From contig OX463815.1 in NCBI GenBank assembly GCA_949825045.1, positions 35,517,356-35,581,355 of the forward strand: a stretch of DNA of 64,000 nucleotides. Direction: 5' to 3'. The notes beneath the pieces were generated by a model that was given only the letters and a program-made list of their open reading frames with translations, was not told the origin of the DNA and did not search any database. Both the position numbers and the translations under genes were made by a program. The first letter of the stretch is position 1; every line of letters starts with the position of its first letter. The DNA is from Argyresthia goedartella. Its lineage: Eukaryota; Arthropoda; Insecta; Lepidoptera; Argyresthiidae. This document shows positions 44,640 to 57,800 of the stretch, one piece after another.

Positions 44640-46879
44640 CGTTACGTCTTACATTAGGGTACTTAATTGTAAGCCGAGATAGTATCCTATTGGTATTGGT
44701 GTATTCAGGAAATAAGAGGTGAATGGTTTCGCACAATGTACTGATTGCAAAAAAGGTGATTAATTAACGAAACCCATGCATGAAACCATATTATAGTAAG
44801 TCAAGCTTAAAAAAAATGGCACTAAGTTTTGGGGTAGATTTGTCATACTATGGTTGTGTGTTACAAAGCCTAGGATCGATATTTCATCGTTTGGTTGATG
44901 GCCGAAACAAAATGGCATCCGCTTTTTGATGTCCAAACACGGCTAAGGATTTTATTCTCTTCAAAAGTCTGTTATTAATTATTGCAGTTTTCTGTTGAGT
45001 TTGCTGTCGCTACAAAATAGAACATAGATTTCAAAATTCCGCTGTCATCAACGTCTTGTTAGTAACTATTTAGTAATCTGTGGCCTTGTTTTCGTTCATG
45101 TTTTCATCCACATACGTGAAGATACCTATACCCAACCCAAATATAAGATGCTGACAAATTAGGTAGGTACCAATATTTTTAGACCTGATATACTCGTCTC
45201 TAGGAAATAATAAAACTAACTTTAAAGTTTATTAGTTTTTGGAGAAAAAAAAAAAACAAATGTGCCACGTAGACGCACCCTTTCATTCTGATAATTAAAA
45301 ATCGGCTTGTCTGTCACTTAACTGGCTACTTCACTAAGATAAATTAAACTCAAATAAAATATCAATGTCATGCGTTGAGTAATAATACTAGAGACGCTAG
45401 CTCGAACAAAATATGTGCCCGGCCTCTTGACGAGAGCGGGCGTGTCAGTTGTCTAAGATAAAAATCTTTGCGCTCAGATGCGACATGCCGAAGACGTACA
45501 GTCGTATTTGCCCAAAAGTATATAAGTAGAACATGGAACTTCGTTAATGTAGGTATCTTGTATGAGTACCTATTTATAGAAAACCCTCAATAATTCATAG
45601 TTGCAGCGAAGGGCCCTCTGCTAAACATGGGCACAACTGTGCCTTGCCAGTCAGTATGGGAAAAGGCGTGACGCTGATGAGGTATGTGATTACAAAGCCT
45701 GAGTAAAAATCATAATAAAACGTCTTATGCAGTAAATCAGAAATACAAGGATTACAGAGCCTCAGAAGATTAGCATGTTAGTCTTACAATTTTCAATCAA
45801 AATTGGTTCTTTGGCCTAAATGAAGCAAGTTTATATAAATCTTTTTAACTTCCGTTCTTCTAACCTAAGTATATAGCGTTAGGTCTAACAAGGTATATCC
45901 GGTTCCGGTATCCGTACTTCGACTCATACTTTCGGACATTCACGAGGGTGAGATTGTTTAATATTCACAATGCACACTTTTCGTCTGAAGAGAATCCCCA
46001 CTTAGCACGCCCTGATCACTTCCAAACTCGCTGCAGCGTCAATAAAAATAATAATAAAGTTTTTATTCCACAAAAAAACAGAGCATTTCCATATAAAATA
46101 AAACATTAAAAACTAGGGCAACACATAATATAAACATTTTAAAGATAAGTCAATAAAATAAAATAATAATAATTTAGGGAACTAAACTCTGATTTTTTAT
46201 TCCGTAGAATTCTGACATTTCAGATATCATAAGGTTCTTTATGAGGACAATTATTATTTTATTCATTTTCATTAGTGTAAAGTGCAGGTGTAAAGTGTGG
46301 CTGTGAAGTGTAAAGTGCTAGCAACGTCTGAACAGCCAGTGTAAAGTGTGAGTGATTACTAATCAGTAATCAGCGAAGTGAGGCTATTAGAAGTATATAT
46401 ATTTTTTCGAGTAGCCACGACCCCGGCGCCCCTCCTCCCCTTCAGCCTTCACTCGCTGTTTAGTTAACAGCGTCGGGACAGCAAATTCGACTGTTTCACT
46501 TTCAATAACCAGTTTCTACTTAACATCAGAGTTTAGGTTCGGTGCATACAGACATTAATCAATATTTAAAGAACAAGGGGGAAAAAATTGTTGGGATGGC
46601 GCAAGTATAGTTTTTTGAGCGTCTTCAAGAGACACCTAGACTAAACTTTATTTTGTAATTTTACAGGTTTTTACAATTCATTCTCAAATTCAGAGAAGGC
46701 CAGGTAAAATAGCAAAATATTTTAAGAATGTAACTTGAGCAGTTTTGTTACTATGTCACTTATCCTAACTTCCGGCCATAGAGCAACGCGGTTTATCTTT
46801 GCTTCCGGCACAACTTTTGTTTTCAAACTGTTTAATGGGCACTTATATTGAATTAAAACTTGAAGAGGTACGAAAAGTA
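44640..46879. other. Intergenic; a LINE-like 3' tail but no gene
   Basis: No coding exon was recognised, although the 5' exon of the lebercilin gene could lie here. A stretch at 46040..46200 starting AAGTTTTTATTCCAC resembles an inverted LINE end. Positions 46280..46345 contain repeated GTGTAAAGTG. Confidence 0.45.
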
Positions 46880-47080
46880 AAATAAATGAGTTTATTCGTT
46901 TACGCAAGCTCCATCCATATAACAGCCGACCTCTGTGTCGACTAAGCGTTGGCTCAGTTCTTCCATATATAAATATTGGAGAAGATGTTCCTCCTTGCCT
47001 CACTCCACAATTAAGTGGCATAGGCTCTGATAGAAAGCCATTCCACCGGGCAATGTTTTCTGCTGCTGATGCCAACGTGC
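46880..47080 (-). pseudogene. RT fragment of a LINE
   Basis: The minus strand reads ARWNGFLSEPMPLNCGVRQG GTSSP, matching the RT motif before the catalytic box. A frameshift then leads to ELSQRLVDTEVGCYMDGACV. The YxDD box itself is not recognisable. Confidence 0.6.
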
Positions 47081-47149
47081 GAGAATGTGGATTATGTTTT
47101 CTGAGACACCACGATTTCTCATTTTGCCCTACAGTAAGGAGTGTGATGC

Positions 47150-47370
47150 ACGATCGAATGTATGGGCAGGAATACTTGGCGACTTGGAGATCCAATGGGA
47201 TACCACTTGGTCAGCGTAGAAGCATGTACTTTCAACAAGACGATGCCCCCGCCCATTATGATCGTGCCGTACGAAGATACTTGACGGAACATTGCCAAGC
47301 TCGATGGATAGGCCGCGGCGGGAGTGATGCAGGTGGAGTGAACTGGCCAGCCATCTCACCAGATTTAAAA
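47150..47370 (+). pseudogene. Tc1/mariner transposase fragment
   Basis: The + strand reads MYGQEYL, SMYFQQDDAPAHYDRAVRRY, ARWIGRGG and WPAISPDLKP. It contains the second Asp (QQD-AP-H) and the third acidic residue (SPDL) of the catalytic triad. The N-terminal DNA-binding part and the first Asp are absent, and no TIRs were found. Confidence 0.75.
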
Positions 47371-47460
47371 CCGGTTTCACACGAGGGATGGTCACGATCA
47401 GAAGTTCTGAAGAATGACGGGCACGAGTCATGTAAAGAGAAAGAGACATTTTGATGCGTG

Positions 47461-48589
47461 TAAATAGGAACATCCAAAAGCGAGCATTATTGTGCATAGA
47501 AAAACGGGGTCGTTATTTTCAAGAATACTTAAAATAACTGTTTAATAACTTGAATAAAATGGAGTTTTATTAGTAACATCTTAACTTATTGATTTGAAAT
47601 TCTTATTGAAAACTATCAAAGGCTAGTTTATTACAACTGACGCAGTGCCGCCTGGAGGGGGTAGCACCGCATGGGAACTAGAGAGATTGCATACATGGGC
47701 GAGATAGAGAGGTAACACTTCGCTCAGGCGCCAAGAAACTATTAGACGCTCACTTGACACAACTTATCAGTTGATTATGAGTGGGCAGATTTTAATTCAT
47801 TTAGTTTGTTCAGAAAAATAAAACTAAAATAGATATCATATAAAAAGCTTTCTTAACCTTTTGACCGCCCCAGTCGGCAATGGCCGACCACTGGCTCATG
47901 TCGCCTATAGCAGACGCATTTTTTATGTTAAATAAAAGTATCCTTATCTCTTATTATTTAAGTTGTATTTTGCAAAGCATAGCAAACATGTTTGGCGTGT
48001 GAATGATACATTTTCTATTTGATGTATGACGGTCAAAAGTTTGATGTAAGTACTTAATATTAAATCCCTAAAAGTTGGTACCTAATTTCAAAGCACCTTC
48101 GGGTCGGCTTGGTACTTTTGGCTGCTACACGAACACACAGAACGGATTTTATCTAGTCAGTCGGACCGTTGCGACCTCCATGAACTAATCCAGCCAGTAT
48201 CAATCGGTTTTTAAATAATCGATCACATCCCAATCGGTTTCCTGGGCAACGCCAATCACCACAACAAAACTGACGCTGTCATGTCAAACTGGCTTTGTTT
48301 TTGGATTACAAAACAGAGTTTCTCGTTTTTAGCCTTTTATTTCCTGTTTTTGGAGAAAATGCCACGGTATTTATGAAAAGAGGATGTCACTAGCGAGTTT
48401 GATATCACAGGATAAGCGCAAGGATTTCCAAAGGTTATTTTGTAACTCACTATCTTCCTGACTTATCATCTCGTATCATGGATACGTGAATGTTATCTTG
48501 TTATTTCCAAGTATGATAACATCATGCTATAATCCTCCCCCTTCGACCACCAAGTAAGTGACTGCAACAAAAATGTGTGTTTATTACAG
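47461..48589. other. Upstream of the lebercilin exon; possible MITE
   Basis: Positions 47862..48035 have inverted ends TTAACCTTTTGACCG and CGGTCAAAAG, possibly a TTAA-type MITE with a decayed right flank. No exon was recognised elsewhere in the stretch. Confidence 0.4.
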
Positions 48590-48803
48590 AAAAGAAAGCC
48601 TAGAAACAGTTTACAGCAGTAACTCGAGGCTAAGTTTACTTCAAAAGCGGAAGAAGTTAAATCCTCTATCTTTGGCGATGTCGAACCAAACTCTCAATGG
48701 TAAAGGAGGCGACAAGTATGTAACCCAACGGGTGTTGTCTGCAAAGACCCACAGGGTCAAACAACTGCAAAATCAGCTCTCGGACGCACATTATCATTTG
48801 CAG
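48590..48803 (+). CDS. LCA5: Lebercilin exon (first visible)
   Basis: Encodes a Ser/Lys-rich segment (SLLQKRKKLNPLSLAMSNQT) and the start of the domain up to SDAHYHLQ. The donor CAG|GTAAGT is ideal, phase 0. Confidence 0.8.
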
Positions 48804-51800
48804 GTAAGTTTTTAGGCTCACCTTTAGAAAATTATCATTTAGTGTGGACTTTCGCGGTTTTTTGGCGGATTTTTCGGAGTTCATTCTAAGCTCTATCCAG
48901 AAAGTTTCAAGTTGTGGAATTCAATAGGTTAACAGATATAATTTTTTGAAAATCTGTAAAATATATTCAATGGCACCTGTGCCGGCGTTTTCTCCCGCTT
49001 GGTGGCGCTGGCGTAGTTGAAGGAAGAGTTCCTTAGCTGAGGTTAGGTTCAAAACATGTCACGTGATCTTTCAAGACTTCACACTGGCAAAATTAACCTC
49101 AATGAGGTTAGGATGCCATCCAACTAATGCTATAAATCTGAAAGTAGCGATGTTTGGATGTTTGTATGTTTGTGCCTCAATCACGCTAAAACGGCTAAAC
49201 GGATTGAAACAAAATTTTGCACAGAGATAGTTTATGAGCTAGAATAACATATAGGATACTTTTTATCCGACTGAACCAGAAGGAGGGTAACGTTATCTTG
49301 GTAAATGATACTTCCTAGAAACACGCAGATGAAGTTGCGGGCATCAGCTAGAATATTATAAGGAGTACAGATCCACAAACTTATCTGTGGGTGGGTGGGG
49401 CGGGCGGCGTAAGCTAATCTCATTCGTAAGACGCTAGCGACGATGCCGTCACCGGGTCAGATAAGTTGTGGATCTATAAATAGAATTGGACTTTGACAGA
49501 TAGACAGCTTCCAAGACCCCAGCGCCATCTGCAATAAGCTTTTCTGATTAGCTTCCATTGTAGTAACGAAACGCCAAAATAACCCCAAAATGAGCTACGT
49601 GCACTTATTTGTAAGTTGAGAATTTATAGCGGCAATCTCAGATGATATCGATTTATTTTGAATAAAACCTATTTTGGTAATATTTTTACGTCAAATGAAT
49701 TGTTTTTGGATTTGAGCGAATTTGATGAAATTTCACATTTACATAATGAGAGCTGAGATTTATTTTTGAGTAACAGAACGTAGCCTTCATGACGTAGGCT
49801 GGCGGCCATGATAATTGTTTACATTTAAGATTGCAAGCGGTTCAAACGAATCAGTCTGGTAACTAGGTATGGTTGAATAGAATATAAGGTACCTGCGTGT
49901 AGTAAGGGCCACAGTCTATTAAGGGTCACTCTCAGAAAAACACACTCTCAAACGTTTTACATGTTTCAACTCACGCACACTTAGAAAGGACCAATAGCAA
50001 CGCTAATCTTATAGGGCACGTAGCCCACGGGCCGCTATCTTGTCAGTTGCCACGCATTCATCGCGAGCGTTAGACGAGCGTTACCGTGTTACTATTATTT
50101 TTTTGTGAAAATATAGAAATATTGTCAAAAATACGCTGTTTTCTGTGTTTTTCAACATAAAACAATAAATTTAAGTTAATAGTGTTGTCTAATCAAGGTA
50201 AGTTTTGACTTTTCATTAATAAATAAAGACATTTTTAAAGAGTCTCGCATGATTCGTTGCAAAGCCTAATAAGGGCCACATTCGTGGCGGGTCAATGGGC
50301 CGGCTCTTATTAAACATATGAAAATATTACTTTCCAATCACACTAAGATAATTAATTGCTTAAAATACCTGTTTTTTTTTTCTTTTTCATTTGGTTTAGG
50401 CGTTTGGGAGACAAGATATATTTCATTTCTTTTTATCATTTCTTTGTTGAAAGTTAAAAAAGTCAAGTATTAAAGTTTCCAAAAAAAGGGTCAGAATTCG
50501 TGAATCTCTAATTATGTTTTGCTTGCTTGATATCTTTTGCAAAAGCTTATTTTGCTTGTACAGGATCATGGAACCACCTCCTAAGAAGAAACGAGGTTCG
50601 TGGACACTGAAACAACTAGAAGATGCTATGACTGCCGTCCGGGGAGGAATGTCACAACGTGCAGCAGCCGCGCGTTATTCTATTCCCAGAAAAACTTTAG
50701 TCAATCATTTGAAAAGTGGCAAAGTCGAAAAACAAATTGGGCGTCGTACAATTTTAACAAAAGAGCAAGAGACTGATTTTGCCACGCGAATAAAAAGACT
50801 TGCTGCTGTAGGCTTACCGTTAAAACCAAAATCAATTCGACACCAAGCTTACGTTTTTTGTGACGAAAATGACATTCCAAACAAATTTAATCGCTCCAAA
50901 AAACGAGCAGGAAAGGATTGGTTAAAATTGTATTTGAAGCGAAACTCCGATATATCAAAGCGAAAGGTACAGATCTTAAATACAGGAAGGGCTCAGAAAG
51001 TTAATAAACCAATCGTAAATCAGCACTTTAGCGAATATAAAAAATATACGAAGAACTGATTAGAGAGAGCCCCGGACGTCTATATAATATGGATGAAAAA
51101 GGTTGTAGGTTAACCATACATAATCAACCTGTGGTCTTAGCAGAAAAAGGGGCTAAAAATGTGCCCTTGGTTGCACCAGAGCACGCAGAAAACGTAACTA
51201 TTGCCATGTGCGTAAATGCAGTAGGCACTGCTATCCCGCCGATGATACTGTTTAAGGGGAAGAGAATGAAGCCAGAATTCAATGATAATTTGCCATCTGG
51301 ATCAATGGTACGAATGGCAAAAAAAGGGTCCATGACAACGTCTCTGTTCACAGAATTCATCCATCACTTGGGAAAGTACAAAACTCCCGGCAAGTGTTTA
51401 ATTGTTTTTGATCGCGCTTCTTGCCACTTAGATTATAGTATTGTAGACGCAGCGGAGAAAGAAAATATAGTTTTATACTGTTTGCCATCCAACACCACTC
51501 ACTGGCTCCAGCCACTTGACAGAAGTGTCAACAAATCATTTGAGGTTTACTGGGATGAAGAAGCTTTATCATATCTGTACCAATACCCCGGCAGAACAAT
51601 TACCAAAGCCAGATTCAATTCCATCTTAAGCAAAATATGGTCTAAATGTATGACCCATTCCAATATTGTCAACGGGTTTAAAGCTACCGGGCTTTATCCT
51701 TTTGACCCAAATGCCATTCCAGATGAAGCCTATCAACCGTCAATACCGACCAATCACCCGATGCAAGAAAACCAGGTCGGAGAACTAGACCAGTCGCAAG

Positions 51801-54800
51801 TGTCTCCGACTCCTGGCCCTTCAGGCTTGAGAGCCCAGCGCGCAACACGGAGCCATAGCAGTGATTCGGACGAGACCATTATTGATGGCTCGCCGTCTTT
51901 AATACAAAACTATAGCCTACCTTCTCCTGTTAGCAGTGTTGGAGTAAAGAAACGTTTGGTTGACTACACCAAAACAGATTCTGGTTCTGAAGAATCTGAA
52001 TCAAATACGCCTAGCGCTGCAATCAGAAGACCGATTACTTACAGCTCCGATTCTTCCGTCAATATGACGTTTTCGCCTCATAAACGTCAGCCGCTATATA
52101 GCCAAATATATAGCTCTTCTGAAGATGACGATATCGTGGCTGCGGCGCGAAGAAAAGAACGTACTCCCATTAAACCTGTCGATGTATCTTCATTTGTAAA
52201 CATCAACAAAAGAAGGCGGGAACATTCTTCTACAGAAGACGATTCAGAAGACGAGGTTCCATTAGTCAGGTTGAAGTCTCAGAAAAGCACTAAAACTGAA
52301 TTCCGACAACTAATACCGACACCAAACTTAGGTATCGTGAAGAATACACCAAGGCGTAAAGCCATCAATTATAAAGCCCGGATAGTGACGAAAGATTTGT
52401 TTACAGAAAGAGAAAACAGAAAAGACATCCAGAAAAAGAAAGTAAAAGAAAACGAACAGAAACGTAAGGAAGTAAAAAGTAAGGACAAACCTAGCAAGAA
52501 GGCAAACTCAAAGAAAGAATGCACAAATAAAAAAGGAAAGGCATGTCAAACGAAAAATAGTGGAGCTATTAAAGGTAAAAACAAAGTGAACCATGCAGAT
52601 GATAAATGGTACTGCTATGCTTGTTTCACAGAAAATTTTGAAGACATGCGACAATGCCCAACATGCCAAAGATGGTACCACGAGGAATGTTTGGGCCTTA
52701 CGAAAGATGACGTTGATTTTGATTGCTTATTCTGTAATTATAATTAGAAATTTATGATCTGAATTACTGATCCGTTTATAGAGAATCATCCAAGGAAGGA
52801 CAGACTGATCTCATTATTTTTTATGTGTGATCTCAAAATTACTTTTCATAAGTGTAATAAGGGCCAGTATTATCTTTCCAATGTTTATTTTTATTGTTTT
52901 TGAAAAGATTTAAAAAGAGTTGCCAATAGTTTGTTAAAAATGTATATTCTTTGTTTAAAATATACATGTTTAAAGTGTTTTCGAAATAGTTTTGTTTCTG
53001 TGAGTTTAATAAGGTCCATTATTTTGTTTTTCTGTTAATTAAACATTTAATTTATATATTTTTGATGCCAAAAGTTGATGTATGCTAGAAAAAAGTAATA
53101 TTTTGTATTTTTTTCTTGATTTCATATCTTAAATTATAAGTTGGAAAGTGGCCCCTTTTAAAATACCGTGGTTTAATAAGGTCCACAATAAGCTTTTTTT
53201 AAAAGGACTAAATTAAATTCACATCTCATATGTTTCACCAACATTTGTACTTTTTCTTTATCCCAATAAAGCAAATATTCTTCTAAAGACTTGTTTTTAT
53301 TCATAATTTCATTAGTAATATTAATACATTATTTTTTAATTAAGGTGGTCCTTATTTACCGCACTTACCTTAGTCTTGTGGCTAGAGTACGAGCCGAAGG
53401 CTTGGAGGGTCGGAATGCTACGCACCGAGCGAGACGGAGCGGCCGAGGTTGGTAAGCCGACGCTGCGAGGCGAGCGTGGGAGCTCTGCGGTGCGGGGCAT
53501 GGCTGCTGCCATGTAATAGCCGGAGCTAAGGCGATTCCGAATGTAGCCTATCTAAAACGAATAACGATTATCAGGTTATGGTTCCCCCCTCCCCCTGACC
53601 CCCTCAAGGTCAAGGTCTAGAGCTCAATAAATTATTATAAATGTAAGTACTTTTTCACTTATTTTGAATCAAACCTCCGATTTTAGTAATTTCTTCAAAA
53701 AAGCATATCTCCGAAACTAGGAATTTACTCAGGAGGGGGGAGTAGCGGGGTGGATATCTATATCCTCCCTGCTACCCCCTCCTCTCCCTCCAAGGTCAAG
53801 GTCAAGTGGTCAAGTTCTAAAGTCCTTCACTGACGACACAGGGTGTGGCGGGGTGAGGAAGGGGGGGGGGGTTCGTCCATACAATTCCCGCAGCGCAGCG
53901 GCACCGCGCCGCACCGTGTGGCCCGGCCCTTCGGTCTTGTCGCATACGGAGTGTGTACCAGAGGCTCAAGGGCCCGATTCTCATAAGAAAAACGAATAGC
54001 ACAAAATTCATGCTTTGGCTTGTCGGCAGCGCCTGTTTTGTTTGGAGTTTGACTGCCAAATACGGCATTTTGGGCCCTTGGGAGCAATAGAAACACTTTT
54101 GCTATTCATGTTTCGTAAGAGACTCGGGCCCTAGTTGTATCTACCGTCTGTGAAGGTGTCACGCTACTAATTAAATACACTATTCGGCGAGAAAGGGGTC
54201 ATCGCCTCAGCTAAGGAGATATGAAGATTTCCTCATGATTTTTTTGTAACACCGTTATCCAAATAAGATTTGGGCAATATCGAGAATATAACACGAGGCT
54301 GACATATGTTGGTAATTTATGATAATAATACCTTGGAAACTATTTACACACATTGATCTAGCCCCAAACTAGGATTCCCTGTATCTTGGGTACTAGACAA
54401 CGATACAAATACTATTGTAGTTAAACAACCATGACTAGGGTACAAACATCCGTTCTCATCAATATTTGCCCCCACCGGGACTCGAACCCGGGACCCTTGG
54501 CTTCGTAGGCAGGGTCGCTGCCGACTCGGCCATTCGGGTCGTCGAAAAAGAAAGTCAGAAAATTACAATAGGTACTTTAATTTTTATACTTTATTGCACA
54601 AAAACAGAAGATACAGATATATCAAAATAATTTTCAGCAAACCTAGGATGGTCAGGATACATTAAAGAACAGGTAGACCTATGTGCGCAATGTTAAGCAA
54701 TTAAAATTATAATATGTACATAATGTACATAAATACACTAATGTACATAAATACATAACATCGACACAAATAGATAAAATTATACCACAAAATATTCATC

Positions 54801-57800
54801 AATGCAATACTTCTTAAGTCTACAATAGAAGAGAAAGATAGTGTTATTTTAAGCGACTTTTAAAAATATTAAGTAATGGGTATCAGAGGCACTGACGGCG
54901 CTAGAAATTTTGTTCCAGAGCCTGATAGCTCGTTGTCTTAATCTGAACCCACGTTTATATGCGGGTGTGTTGAGTTGCGAGCGTGATTGGAGCGAATAGA
55001 TGCTTACGTCCGCAGGAAACTTTTGTATCCCACCGCTCTGCACGGCGGTCCCCTAACAAAGTGCTAACGAGCTTGTTGCTCGTTAGCACTACTATCTATA
55101 CTAAAAAGAGAACCTTTCCAAATACAGTTAATTCGTTCTGGAGATATGTAGGATTCCTCACGATGTTTTCAATCAGCATATTGTGTGTAATTAATGCAGT
55201 TTAGCCCACCTCTCTTTATGCATACAGTAGGTTCGTACGCAACTCTAAAGCTTTTACCAACATCATGTAACGGACCGCAAACCATACACATCATAACCTT
55301 TTACGACCTCTTTGATTGTGTTTTCGCGCGCTTATAAAACAAACGTTGTTTTTGGCAAGCCTTGTTTCGCCAACCGTTGGATCGTTTGTTGTGTTTTATG
55401 CGCCCGTTTATTATTTCAGGAGCTCAGCAATGAGAACAAAGTTCTGCGTGTACTGCAAAAGAAGCATGAGATCGCTTTGCAGAGGTTTGTGAATAATAAT
55501 TTATACAAATTCTTACAGTTCATTGCTTCTGGCCCACAGACCTACCTACCATCAATCAATATCCGTGTAATATCCTATGTCGTAGCCACAGTATCAGTGA
55601 CGTCTCAAACATAGGTAATAAATAGCCAAAACCCGAGTTTTTGTTCTCCATCGCCGGAATTGTAATACCACGTTTACATTACACCGAAGTGGGCTGGGAA
55701 TAGGGCAGGGAATTGAGCAGGAGTATAATGTAAACGCTCACATATTATTGCCCACCCCAATGCCTGTGCTCCCTCCTTGGCGGGTTTTCGAGCGGGAGTC
55801 GGCCGGGGCAGTCGCAGGAGACAACGGCATGCGTGTGAGCGAGAAGGACATATGTCGCAGTTAGTTGGTTAAATCAGACACTTAACTAACTCTCTAGACC
55901 GTTAATTAAATACCGACGTTTAACCAAGTCACTAAAATTCCGTCAGACAAGTGAGTGAACGAAACGTTTAACGAGTTGTCTAAACGTTCCTAGGCAACAA
56001 GAAATATACTTACAATATATATTTTTTTATGTGTACTTAAGTTTATGTTTTAAGTATTTTTATTGTTCTTACAGGTTCAACCTAACACGAAGGATAAAGG
56101 GGGCTTCTCTTCGCTCACCCCCTTTACCCTTCAACCTAAGCTACCGCAATGTTTTGCCCTGATATAAGCTGTGCAAATCAGCTGTTGTCGTGACGCCATC
56201 TTGTTTGCCAACACGCTGGCTGAAAGACACTGTTAAACGTTTTCGACGATGCTTTATTTAAATCAAAATGCTCGTGACTTGGTTAAACGTCGGCATTTAA
56301 TTAACGTTGTAGAGAGTTAGTTAACCAACTGCGACATATACGTGACGTCGGTATAATGTAACCTCTCATTCCCGCCGATAATGCCGCGTCGACATTTTTA
56401 GAAATATTACCGGCAACACGAGTAGCAGTGAGCAGAGTGTAATGCAAACCTGGCATGACCCCGTATAACCCAGCATGAATAGCAGCTCAAAGATATCAGC
56501 ATTAGATAGAAAGACAATCCGTTTAGTCACTGTTAAAAACAGCCTCGCCCCCTATTTAAATTTACATGTCTATAATTTTCCTGTAAAGAGTAAAGACCTC
56601 AATATGTTTTTTTTTGGGTTTTGGAGATGAGAAATCGAAACAGAATAAGGGGGAGGATGGTCTTTTTTACCACTTTTCTTAAATATTTCTATAATTAAGG
56701 TAATTTTTTTTTCATCCGCGCACCTTGACCTTTCATAAGACATATCACATGACGTGGTGTCCCAACCCCCCGATATTGCCTTCAATAATAAATACATAAT
56801 AAGTGTACCAAATTTCACCTTATCATTTTAAAATTCGTTCGTTTAGTATTACTCTTACACACCATAAAAAACAAACAAACAGAGCATCACACGTTTTTCC
56901 ACACGGGCTAGCAGAGGCACAAATTAAGCCCACGTTCAGCCAGAAAAGAAGAACTCAAAACTCGAATAATTTCTTGCAAGTAGGCAAAAAAATAAAGAAA
57001 AAATTTTCAGCTAAACTAATATGAGTAACTGATTATGGTTTGAGTTTGAAAAAGGAAATTTCCCTTTCAAGTGGTGATTCATGGCTGAATCCCGCACATG
57101 AAAATAAAACTACATTAACACTACCGGTGCATTAATTACATTAATTTTCGTAATTTTTATGCCACAATATAAAAATAATGTAATCTAATGACAATATAAT
57201 AACATCGTATATTTGACACCGTAAGATTGTCTAAACAGTTAGTTGATAAACTAACTTTTTTTGTCGTTAATTGGTCAACTATCGACAGATGTTAAACTGT
57301 AGCGTACTGTTTATTATATGACGCGTTAGTTGATAAACTAACGTTTAAACCACGTTTAAATAGTAAACAGATTTAAACTTGAGTTGCAAACACTGCGGTA
57401 GCTTAGGTGAAGACTAGAGGGGGCGAGCACAGCGAAGCCTTTCGTGTTAGGTTGACATGTAAGAACAAAAGAAACGTTAATTCTAAACCCTGTCGGTCTG
57501 GTTTACTATCTGTCGATTGTTGATCAACAAATGCATTAGTTTATCAACTAAAGGTTTTGACTATCTTACGGTGACATATACCTAGTCGGTCCATAAGTCC
57601 TGTCACAAATATTTTGCCGCATAGTAAATAATACCAAGTTTTATTTTATTTAATACTATATATGGTTTGATAGCTCATTAAATACTGATTAATTAGAACG
57701 ATTTTTGGATTTAAATGCCATATTACACAAATGCTAGTTTCTTCAGAGATTTTGCACTTTTTTACCCAATCAAAAATACGGACGTGATTCACTTTACCTT

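Noticed and set aside
47053..47454. A 133-residue ORF as an intact gene
   Set aside because: Only its middle resembles a mariner transposase. The first 30 residues are the reverse strand of an RT fragment, so the ORF is a chance fusion of two relics.
53817..54096. Two minus-strand ORFs of 83-89 residues
   Set aside because: Pro/Arg-rich translations of a GC-rich, G-homopolymer-containing stretch; no conserved motif or splice context.
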